A DNA stretch of 64,000 nucleotides from Scatophagus argus (Eukaryota; Chordata; Actinopteri; Scatophagidae), in contig NC_058506.1 of NCBI RefSeq assembly GCF_020382885.2, forward strand, positions 11,386,318-11,450,317, in the 5' to 3' direction. Both the position numbers and the translations under genes were made by a program. A model generated the notes under the pieces. That model was given only the letters and a program-made list of their open reading frames with translations. It was not told the DNA's origin and did not search any database. The first letter of the stretch is position 1, and each line of letters opens with the position of its first letter. Positions 25,301-36,200 of this stretch are shown here, one piece after another.

Positions 25301-28300
25301 CAATAGTAGCGAACGTTTTTAACGTGGCTGCAAACTATATCTTAATCTTCAGCCTGAAGTTGGGTGTCAAGTAAGTGTGCCACGCTTCTTCTCCTTTCCT
25401 TTCTATTTTTGTTAAACTTCACTTTGCTTGACATAGTATCAAACTTCAAGTGCCATGACCAATAAAATATTCTAGCTAATCCTCAGAGAAACTCTCTTTA
25501 TCACTGCACTGTTATCCAGAAAGGAGAGGGCTGAATATATATACAGGAGATCAGAAAATTCATTCTACATTTTAATCTAAAAGAAGAATTACCCACTCTT
25601 GCTCGAACAGAGTCAACAGCACCCTGATGTTTATTATTGTTGTACTTTATTTAGAGAGGGAGGCAGTGTAGGGCAGCGAAAGAAGAGAGAGAAGTTGATC
25701 CTGGTCCAGCTGGACAAACATTTGATTCAACAGATAGCTGACTTAACCAATCAGAATGCCCTATTTGAGTCAGATCTGTCCCCTCTCATGTCAAGCATGC
25801 ACTCCTGCTTGTCCCTTACTCGCAGACTCTCAGACATCAAGTGTGCTCATACTACAGTGTAACTCAAACCCCTCAGTGTGCAGTCTTTGGCTAGAGAGAA
25901 GGATAGAGAATCACAGTTAACGTAGACAGCCCTTCAATATAAAAAGATGCTCTGTCATGTGTGTCTGCAGTGGATCAGCAATTGCTAACAGCCTCTCTCA
26001 GATCAGCCTCTGCCTGCTGCTGCTTGGCTACATCAGATGGAGGAAGCTCCATAAGCAGACATGGGGAGGTGACTTGTTTACAAAAAAAAACAAAACAAAA
26101 CTGAATAAGAAATACTGAATGATCAGCGGTTGTCCTGTTCAGGCTATAGTGAGTATAACACTAACCTAACCCCTCTGTATGAACCTTTCTGCAGGCTGGT
26201 CCACTGACTGTCTGCAGGAGTGGGGCTCCTACATGAAGCTGGCTATTCCCAGTGCCTTCATGGTCTACTTTGAGTGGTGGATCTGGGAGGTTGGAGGTTT
26301 CATGGCTGGTCAGTGTTGTTTGCCACACATTTCCTGCAGGCTTAACACCCACTGCACACACACTTGCTATTTGGAAATATATGAAACATTTGTTCTGTAT
26401 TATCAGTGCAATTCAATGTACCTTTTTTTTGGCTGAAGAGATTAACACAAGAGTGCACAATTCTGAAGAAACCCAACCACTGAAAATAAGCTAATGATAC
26501 ACAAACAAAAAATACTTCTCTTTTTAGCTGAAATGAAAATGGCTGCAACACATTGCCTATCCCACAAGATTGTGATAATATGAATTTAAATAAAATTCTC
26601 AGTTATTTAAAAATGAAGAGAATAACCTAAAAGTGTATCCCATGTAAAAGTTCAGTTTTTGTCATTTGATTTAAGTTTCTTATTGGGAAAGTTTTTGTAC
26701 ATGTCTGAATCCCTGGCCTTTGTCACATCAGGTGTACTCGGGGAGGTGGATCTTGCTGCCCAGCATGTGATGGTGGAAATAGCATCCATAACATACATGG
26801 TATGGATCATTCAGTGTTTTCAGTGTTGAACATATATATGCATATTATTATTTAAGAATAATTCAGCATTTTGGGAAATGCCCTTATTCACTTGATGCGA
26901 GCAGTGGAAAAGGGCTAGCTTGCCAGTCCTTATGCTCAACTAAGCTAACTGCCTCCAGTGCTCACACAGACACCACATTGAAATTGATCTTTTCATCAAT
27001 CTCACAGAAAGACCAAGTATATTTAATAAACTATTCCTTTATGTCAGCTGTATGACTGGCTGTAATTAACCTCAAGGAGTCACACTGGGTCCTTGCAGTT
27101 CCCTCTAGGTGTCCATGGAGCTGCCTGTGTGCGTGTTGGGAACGCTTTGGGGGCTGGAAACACTTCCGGAGCTATACTCACTTGCAAAGTGGCCTTGATT
27201 CTAACAGGTACAGTATGTACACCTGTTAAAGACTTATACTTGTTAACATGTATGTATATCATTAATGTAACCTGACATAATGTTTTTGTTATAGGCATAT
27301 ATTCAGTAGTCCAGGGTATTGGCATCATGGGTTGTAAGTCCGTCGTTGGATACATATTTACCTCAGATGAGTGAGTGTCAGACCCACACACATTTGTTCC
27401 TGTACCACGTAAGGCAACTTTGCTTTTAATGATATTCTGTTACTGTCTGCAGAAACATTGTGAAGATTGTCTCACAGAATCTCACAGTCCACACATTTCT
27501 TCAGTTTTTTGATGCAATTCTGGTATGTACAGAACACAACAAATGTTCTTGTCTTGTTTTACACTGAGCGCTCGAGTTGAATAGTACAGCAGGCTGTTTG
27601 CTTCTTTTATTTAACTTTGTGTGTGTTTTCAGTGTGTTTGCTCAGGGATTATTATAGGAACTGGGATGCAGATAATTGCTGCCTTGTCCAACTTGGTGGC
27701 TTACTACTGCGTTGGTCTACCAGTGGGAGTAGCTCTGACATACTGGGCCCAGCTCAGAGTATTAGGTAATCTTTCCATTCAATCTTTGTGTGTTTCTGCT
27801 AACAACAATTAAATAAATATAGTGAGCCTGTTATTAGTGTCTTACGCCAACCTTTTTTGGCTGGGGATCCCTATGTTTAGTCTGAAAATGTTCACAACCC
27901 CACAAGTTCCATGTCATTGGTGCTTTTTAAATGAAAGAGATTTTAATGAAGTGTAATGAAAGAATGTTACTTCTAAAGCTCTGTGCACATACAGCGAAGC
28001 TCACATGTCTCTTTGTGTCTAAATATACTGCTGTGCTTGCACATCATGCTGTGGCCTAATGTCAAACGGTGTTGTTTAGAGTGCACATCACCTCTCATTT
28101 GTCATGTCTAGCACAGACTGGGCATTTCATGTAAACAAATAAATAAATCCATTTTGACACAAATAAGTGGTTGTAGGAAACTAAATGTTTTAAAAGTGCC
28201 CTGTCATCTTTGGGCTAATAAAAAACCTCCTTAAAGTGTTGATTGTTAGTGTAGATTGTTAATTATAAAACAATTCTTGTATTTCTTTGTATGTACCAGC

Positions 28301-28507
28301 AGAAATCAGAATAAGGTGGTGTGTCTTTAAAATTCAGGTTCATTAGTTAAACCCACAAACCCTCAGTCCTCCTGCACTGCACCAGTCATTCCATAATTTC
28401 CCTCCCTGCAGCCTGCCATTTACCCCCTGCCAGAGTGAACCTTTGCTGTCCACTCAAAGCGTGCATGTAGTGATAAATGTGCACTCATGGTGACACACAC
28501 ACACACA

Positions 28508-28547
<40 letters not shown>

Positions 28548-30240
28548 GACAGACATTCACCCAATGTGCATCAAAGCTCTGACATTGTGAATTATCTATA
28601 TAGTATAATAACAATAACAGGGTGTCTGTTATTTACCATGCAGGTATGGAATATGTTTGGGGTTCAGAGTACCTGAGTAGGTGATGTCTCAAGCAAACCT
28701 TCTGCTCCTTTTAGCCATTTGTGGTTTTTGGAGAAATACCTCAACAACCAGGATGTATTGCCATAAAACTTGCTTCAGATATTCATGTTCCCCTCAGGGC
28801 GATTTGTAATAATTGAGTGACACCTTAACTTTTCATCCTGAACCACAGTCAAGTCAAAATACACTATATAGACAAAATTGGGACACCTGACCATTACACC
28901 AACAGGGATTTTAATGACATCGCATTCTAAATACATAAACATTAAGAGAGTGGGTGTATATTTGTCTTTTGGTATCAAATACTAAGCATGTCCATTGTTT
29001 TTCTACATTTACATTGGATTTACAGATATACATGACATGAAAACTGATTTTTTTAATGTGTGTATTTGTAGGCTTCTGGTTGGGTCTCTGCATATGTGTT
29101 TTCCTTGAGATGAGTTTCTTGCTTATTCTAATCTTGAAACTCAACTGGAAGAAAGTGACAGAAAAGGTAGGATGTCCTCATCATTCTTTCAACGATACAT
29201 GCTGTTCAAGCCTTTTCAAAAAGTCCTGAGGATGTAATTGGGATTATCTTATGAAAACTCTCATTAGAGGTTTCTTTTTGCTGTTGTAATGAAGCTCCAT
29301 CAGGAGACATCCTTATGAGTAAATTCTGGCAACCTTGCAGGATGTTCCCCACACTAATAGCTTTTTGGCAGTATTTTAAATGTTTATTTTGTTTTGTTTT
29401 TTCAACATTGTTCATCTGTCTTTCTTCTTTTGCAGAGCTTTCTTAATTCTTAGTCTTAACTCATTCACAAAAAAGCATAAATGTTATTTTCATTCTTTTT
29501 CAAAGAAGAGCGGAGGTTGGGTGTAATATTTGGATTGTGTGTAAATGCGTGGGCTGCTGAAATCTCATCAGTTTTTTTCTTCAGTTAGCATTTTTTTTGT
29601 GTGTGTCTCATGAGCCTCATGCTAATGTGTTTTCAGGCTCAACTGCGAGCTGGAAAGAAAGTGGTGATGATTCCAAAGCGTCCTGTTAGTACCGTGTTGA
29701 ATGAAGCGATGGTGCCTGACTTCTCTGACTGCCCTAATACAGTAAGTGCCTACAGTGTGTGGTGTGTTGTCAAGGAAGATGTCCTCACTTATTTCTTTGG
29801 GGTAGTTTTATCAGTGCTTGAGTTACTCACTTACTGATTAACTTCAAAATTTTTTCACCCTGAAGGCCCAGGTGGACAACAAAGAAGCCTCTAAATCAGA
29901 TGGTTACAGTCCAGTTAACACCCAGGATCACGAGCTGAAAGCAGATCATGAGGCTCAGGGCAACAACACAAACGCAAGAGGGACTGAGGAGGATGCTGAG
30001 TGGAACAAAAATACGTCAGACACCAAACCTCAAGAATTGCTTACTAACTCTCAGCTGTTTTTTCGGCGGGGGCTCACTTTATTCGTTTCAGTTCTCATTT
30101 TGGCCATCGGTGTTGCTTTGCACATTGCGTTTCCTATACCGGAGCACACCGCTCACAGCAGAGCCAACTTTACCCTGAACTGGGCTAATGACTCCACTCC
30201 TACACCTCTGGCTCCACTGGATCTCACACAAAACCTCTGA
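19347..30240 (+). CDS. slc47a1-like: MATE-family multidrug and toxin extruder (SLC47A), diverged copy
   Basis: A proton/organic-cation antiporter of the plasma membrane (MATE/SLC47 family). Seventeen coding exons, all GT-AG: 19347-19556, 19875-19976, 23733-23801, 23886-24034, 24539-24581, 25088-25132, 25273-25370, 25971-26068, 26195-26308, 26732-26799, 27099-27207, 27295-27370, 27453-27522, 27633-27765, 29072-29166, 29637-29741, 29866-30240. They give 652 residues, longer than the usual 570 or so. Family hallmarks: CGHIGNAELAGYALA, QNQGIIMPQ, FEWWIWEVGGF (E298, E303), [12 protein letters not shown]. Two sites that are glutamate in human MATE1 (E300, E389) are aspartate here (D316, D414). The C-terminal exon adds an acidic linker, a last membrane helix (about 597-618) and a tail with sequons NFT and NDS. 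Exon 17 could also start six bases later, in frame. Confidence 0.93.
20640..21120 (+). mobile_element. Truncated LINE (L2/CR1/Rex-like): endonuclease fragment joined to 3' end
   Basis: Lies in intron 2 of the plus-strand slc47a. From about 20673 one frame reads LHLNIRSLLT, then LVETWVSF and GGGVLIYAKDK, matching the start of an APE-type LINE endonuclease. From about 20898 it jumps to PLKWNELQTA and CIPLGCFKSL, the family's ORF2 C-terminus, followed by the tail ATCTCAATGAAACTGC...AAATAAAGATTAAATAAA. The reverse transcriptase is deleted and a stop interrupts the frame, so it is dead. Confidence 0.75.
21310..21672. mobile_element. Palindromic non-autonomous DNA transposon (MITE-like)
   Basis: The left end ACGGCAAATTTTTTAGTGTT and the right end TCTGAGAATTTTGCTGTGT form imperfect terminal inverted repeats. 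Inside are short palindromes (AGTGTTAAATCAACACT) and recurrent GAGTTAAATCAAC words, a pattern common in fish MITEs. No coding sequence. Confidence 0.55.
26855..27040. repeat. Dispersed MITE-like repeat, copy 2 (degraded)
   Basis: Begins with CAGCATTTTGGGAAATGCCCTTATTCAC, then AACTAAGCTAACTGCCTCCAG, the same words as the copy at 12110-12480. In intron 10 of the plus-strand slc47a. Confidence 0.5.
28493..28545. repeat. (CA)n microsatellite
   Basis: About 25 CA units with one GA interruption, in intron 14 of the plus-strand slc47a. Confidence 0.95.
28856..28975. mobile_element. Tc1/mariner-like terminal fragment
   Basis: ACACTATATAGACAAAATTG followed by GGGACACCTGACCATTACACC and CGCATTCTAAATACATAAACATTAA-type words match the terminal region of fish Tc1-like elements. 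Only one end remains and there is no transposase, so it is a relic in intron 14. Confidence 0.6.
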
Positions 30241-33200
30241 GCTACCTTTGACCTCTGAATGTAGCAGTGTAGTGGATGGAAACAATTAGTATGATATTTT
30301 AGATATCCTATAGAGAAAAGTATTAAAATCTTGACCCAAGTTTCACAGCATACTCACAGACTTGGGATGTTACTTTGTAAAACCAGAACCTGAAAGAGGC
30401 AACTGGCTCTCTGTCAGTGCTGTACTGCTGAGAAAATCCACAGAAAGCACAAAGGAAATGAAATGAGACTAGCAGGATGAAGAAATTCTTGTCACATAGA
30501 TCATGCGTTAACCTGCTCAGCCTGAGATGCTCAGCTGGGACGACATGACAAGTCATACATCCTTCACTAGGAGGGACATCAAGGGACAGATGTTCTTCCA
30601 CCGATAGTTTTGATTTTTCAACCTTTTCTTGTCTTGACTTTTCAAATGGCACTGTGATAGTTCTTTTCTTACTGACCTTAAATGATTTTTCTCACATTTT
30701 AACTTTGAATATAAAATTGACTGTAAATATCTGATGTAAAATTTACATGCATACATGTATATATGTAATACACAGTATGACGATATGAGTGGGCTATAAT
30801 TACTGAAGTGTCTTCATGTATCACTGTCACTCTGCTCTGGTATTCTTCAGGACAGAGGCGAGTCATAAATAATAAGCTATTATTTTTTTTGTAATGAAAC
30901 TAAGTGAAAGGAAGTTAATGTGTGGTGGATTTCAAAATATATTATCTGTAGTTTGAATTTTCTAGGTCGTTCTTGTAAATATGCAGTTCAAGGGAAGAAC
31001 CACAAACTATCTCACCAAGGGTTCAAAAAGTAAATCATCAATTATTATAGAAGGTTTCGCTGTTGATGTCACAGTATCCAACAGTTACCAGACTGGCACA
31101 AAATGCCACTTTTTTTTTTTCCTTTTTTTTCTTTAACAGACACACACTGAGCACAGAAAACTGTGCAAACAGAAAGACCAAACTAAAGTTTAAATTTCAT
31201 CATACCCCATTATAAATGTCTCCAACTTTTTGTTTTATTTAAATTTGGAGAACAAAGAGTTCAGTTGCACATGCACAAATACATATTAGTATTCGTGCAT
31301 GTGCAAGAGCCATTAGCGCAACACTAACTTTCATTAATTAATATGCAATATTATTAACTGAAACCACGATTTAACTGAATTGCAGGTATGTTATTGTACT
31401 ACATGGCGAAGCAGTACAAATTAATGAGATTCTTTAAGCTACTGTCACACAAGTTCGAGTCTAACGGTACTGACAGCAAATCTTTGCACAGGCAGTTGTT
31501 AATGATGCCACAGCATGTTACTGATTGCAGTCTCTGGAGGTGAGGGGGCCAAGATTACAGTCTCTGTGAGGAGCCTGTGGCAATGTTTCCGCTGATGAGC
31601 AAGACCGAAGCTCAGGCGAAGATGTAACCATGTATGAATCAAGGCTGATTTACATGTTGAATAACGATAAATGAATAAGCAAGTTGTTTTTTTTTTTTTT
31701 TTTAAAGTGACTGGGGCAAACATCGATCTGCTGATGTTTACACAGTGCAGTGCTTTGTGGGTCCAAAGTTGAAATTTGAGACTACCACCTGCTGAAATGA
31801 ATAAACCAGATTACACATACACAGTGGTTAGCCTTTGCCTTGCAATGAAAATGCAATTTAATAGAGATTAAATGTAATTTGGACAGTTTTTTTTTTTTAT
31901 TTAAATGTCTACCCACAAAAAGTTGATGAGGTGACATGCCATAGGCCCCTTTCCTTAAAACTTGAGTTATTAATTTTCTACTAAATATCAAGTCAGAGTA
32001 AGATGGGAAGACTTAAACCTCATGTCTGTATGGCAAATGTGAAATACATGTGAAGCTATAGCTAGCACTTAGATAGGCTTAGTTTAGCAGACTGAAAACA
32101 GGGAGAATCATCTAGCTCTGACCACAATAACAAAATGTGTCTACAAATATGAATTAAACACATGGAACATAACTTGTTAATTATTGACCTCTCAAGGCCT
32201 GGTAGGTGGATTTTGTGAACTTTGGTCTGAGCCCTGTTTTTCCCTCTGTTCCAATCTCTACTAACTGGTTTCATGCGATGTCAAATGGTTTCAATCTTCT
32301 CAGATAACTCTACAACAGAATGCAAATAATCTCCTGAGGCATTGTTTCTGCAGAGAAACAGCATACATGTGCGTATTTCAGAACATCATATGTGGTTAAT
32401 TGTTTGCAGTTAACCAGGGTGAATTATTCATTTATGAGCAGACTTTCAGTGTGAAGCCTGAGCTAGCTGGTTATCTGCTCCTGCACACTGTGAACAGGTG
32501 GTTGATTTGCTCAGTTTGACATGTCTTCAACCAGCCAGCATGTTGCAGTGTGAGCATACAGACCTTTCATTATCATCAAATTTGGCAACACAGATCAAAG
32601 GACAGAAAAATAAACCACCAGAAAAACAGCATCTTTTCCATCCTTGATGATGAAGCCACACATCACATACAGATGAGCTGAAGCCCAAATACAGCATTTA
32701 ATTATGCTGTTTCTAACTATGGCATCCATTCAGACAATATATTTCATAATGAGAACATATATTTCATCAGTGTCTTGATTAGAGCCATCTTACGCAGCAT
32801 GGTTTTTTTTTTTTTTTTTTTATAAAAGAAGACAATTCTATACAGTGTTTATTCGTCTATGCTTTTCATTGGCTGCTTCATTCGCATCATGTTTCCTGTT
32901 AGATTTTTCCAAAATGTGATGAATGTAACAATCCAAAAAAAATGACTTTGTTTGATGAAAGTAATAGAGAAAACTGACACAAGATGCTGTAGTAATATAA
33001 CTCCTTTATGAAGATAACCCTAAAGACAATCCCTTAAGTATGCAGTATTGACAGAAAATAATAGTCAGAGTGGATTTCATCTCCTACATTTGAATTCTGT
33101 GCAAAAATTCCACTTAATTAATGCAGTTAAAGAAGATTTTAATACTCGGTAACTACCAGTCTTTCTAATGCAGTTATTGCTGTAGTTGTCTGTTTTTTGC

Positions 33201-33280
33201 ACATGTATATGTGTAGTCTAGGGGATGATGAACTGTACTTGAGCTTTGGTTTGTGCTGCACACATGTGGTCTAATAACGG
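30241..33280. other. Convergent intergenic region between the two slc47a genes
   Basis: About 3 kb between two stop codons that face each other; it must hold both 3' UTRs. TTTATT near 32848 is a candidate minus-strand AATAAA for the right-hand gene, about 430 bases past its stop. Poly-T tracts lie at 31686-31703 and about 32803-32821. No exon is seen. Confidence 0.6.
32050..32280. repeat. Dispersed MITE-like repeat, copy 3 (degraded)
   Basis: GAAGCTATAGCTAGCACTTA, TTTAGCAGACTGAAAACAGGG and a distal GAGCCCTGTTTTTCCCTCTG in the opposite sense, the same palindromic design as the copy at 12110-12480. Confidence 0.45.
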
Positions 33281-36200
33281 TCATTCCTTTAATTCGAGCA
33301 GTCTGGTGAGCAGCTCACTAATGAAGACTCCAACAGCGAGGATGACGAAGACGAGCAGCACTGCGAGACCACGTCGTACCACCAGCTGCCTGACTGACAG
33401 AGCCACGTCATCTGAAGTCTGCTGACCTGCACCGGGCGTTTCCAGCTTCCCCTCCACTGGACTCAAAGAACTGCATCGACTGGTCTTTGAGTGTTTCTCA
33501 TTGCAGTCCAGGGCTGAGGGGGAGACAGTTTTAATACATGATTAATGTTACTTGTGCAGTAGTTCGTGTATGTAGCTGTAAGTGAAATAGCTTGTGTTTA
33601 CCCATGTTGTCAAGCCCAAAGATCTTGTTCCTTTTTGTAGTGTCGACTCCTGCTCTTACCTGTGCCTAATTAGAGATATTTAAAACAACAACACTGTATT
33701 AACAGAATTAGGTATGACACAAAATGTCACCAGAAGAGTCACTCACTTCTTCAGTGGCTTTCTTCCAGCTTAGTTTACACAGAAAAAGTGTAAAAAATGC
33801 AGACTGTATCACAACACAAATTAAAAACCCCAACCACAGTCCTGCAACAGAGATGAAAAGTTCATTAGCTTGAGTGGAAATGTGATTAGATTGTCACTTA
33901 CTGTACAAATATTTAATCTGCCCTCACCTACAATGCCCAGTTTGACAGGGAACATCAGAGATGCCCCGATGGGGAAGCCAATGATGTAGAAACACACCAA
34001 GTTACACACAGCACCAATGATTTGCTTCCCTGTCCCCCTGACTATTCCTCCTGCCACAGCCTGTGGAGGTTAAACAAAGGAAAATCTAAAATCTGGCTCA
34101 GCAAGTCCGTTTGATAAACTGATAAATTGACTTGTACGACAAATGAGCTCACCGCATACGCCTCAGCAATATGGACGAAACCATACATTTTCATGACATC
34201 AGCCACCCTCTGTATGAGGTCTCTAATAGCAAACATATGCATGAGAGTGAAATTCTAACAAAGACAGGTGAAGTGCAAATTTCAGTGTATTTTTCCTTAT
34301 AATAGATTACTTCATCTGCCATCTCTCTGGTAGTGACAATACTTGGTTCTTGAGGGTCAGTGTCCATCAGAGGTTAATACATGATGAATTACACTTTGAC
34401 TTCATATGAGCTTTTTTTCTGTTAGTTATTGTTTCAGAGGAAAGAAAACACGTTGAACGTTAGATTAGGTCCCAAAATGTGCACTCACTTCTCTGTGGTG
34501 AAAATGTAGCCAACCACATCCTTAGACACAATGAGACAAGCTCCAGTGAGACATGAGACAGCAGCTGGATTGGGCATAGGAAATGCAGCACGTTGTTAAA
34601 CAAAGATGGTGTATATATAAAAACAAAATGAGGATTTGCATATAAATTAACAAGTGAGAGCAACAGAGAACAGAGCAGAACATTTAAATCGACAAACAAG
34701 GCACAGGACTTTGAAGAAGGTTTGGTTTGTGGAGGAACAGATCTGAGGAGCTCTCTTCTGTGACATAATTCGACTCAGCAGCCATTGCCTCTGTGGTGGT
34801 GATTTGCCAGGCTACAAATTTGATTCATACATGCACAGATGAGGGAGACCTTGCTGGACAGTTTGGCTTGCTCTGTGTTCCCTGCGCCAAGAGCGTTTCC
34901 AACCCGCACACTAGCAGCAACAGAGAAGCCCATTGGAAACTGTGGGATAGGAAGAGAGTAACTGAAAACAATCACTTCATGGACAAATGTAGCAATAAGT
35001 ATGGTCCTGTGAATCCATTCAGTTGATCATTTAAGAATAAAGCAATGCAAGAGAGTTACCATGTAAACAATAGCAGCCAGTTCGTAAACTATAGACTGAG
35101 CTCCCAACTCGACCTCACTGATGACACCGGCCAGGAACCCTGCGATCTCATACAGCCACCACTCCAGACAATGCATCAGCATGCTGGGGATGGCCAGTTT
35201 GAGGAAAGGACCCCACTCCTGCAGGCAATCTTGTGACCAACCTACAGTCGGAGATAACTAATGGTCATTTTTCTAACGTGGTGTTGACATTACATGACAG
35301 ATGATACAAGAGTCTCCAGACAGACTAGCAGCTCTGTGAGGCTGGTGCCAACAGTGATTTAATCCCTTGAACTTACCATCCCAGGTGGCTTTGTGTAGTC
35401 CTCTGGAGCAGATGTACACAAACAAGAACACAGCCAAGGAATACTGTGAGATGGCATTGGCAGCTGCAGAACCACTTTTGTGTTGTCAGGAAGATTAAAC
35501 TGTCAAGTATGGCGGCGTCGCTGACGCAGAAATTAGCTGAACCCCGATGCAGAGTCAAAAAGAGCAGGCAGGCAGGCAGGCAGATCCCAAAAACAAATGT
35601 CTTTTAATTAAACTAAACTAAACACAAAAGCACACTTACTGTGGAAAAACTAGGCAAGGCATGGCATGGCAAGGCAGGGCAGGGCAGGGCAAGGCAAGGC
35701 AAGGCAAGGCAAGGCAAAAACAACAACACGATCCGATCATGGCATGGGGGAAAAACACAGACGCTCTGACAACAGTGACTGGGAAGACAAGGACTAAATA
35801 GACAAGACAACGAGACACAGGTGACACACATCAGGAGGGGAAAAAAGCAATCAAGAAAACTAAAAGCAAAGCTACATGAAAACAGGGCACACAGGGGAAG
35901 AGACACTTTCAAAATAAAACAGGACATGACAAAAACCTTGAACATAATACATGGAAACACATGACAAGACAAACATGAAACATAGCACATGGACTGAAAT
36001 CAAGAGACAAAGCATAACAAAAAAACCAGGCATGACAGAACCCCCCCCTTAAGGAACAGATCCCAGATGTTCCTAAACACAAAAAACAGTACATAACCAG
36101 GCTGGGCAGGTGAAGGGGGGACCAGGAAGGAGGGATCAACCAAAGCAATAAACCAAGAAGTCAGAGATTCAACCCGGGTGCAGGGCATAGGCCCGGACTG

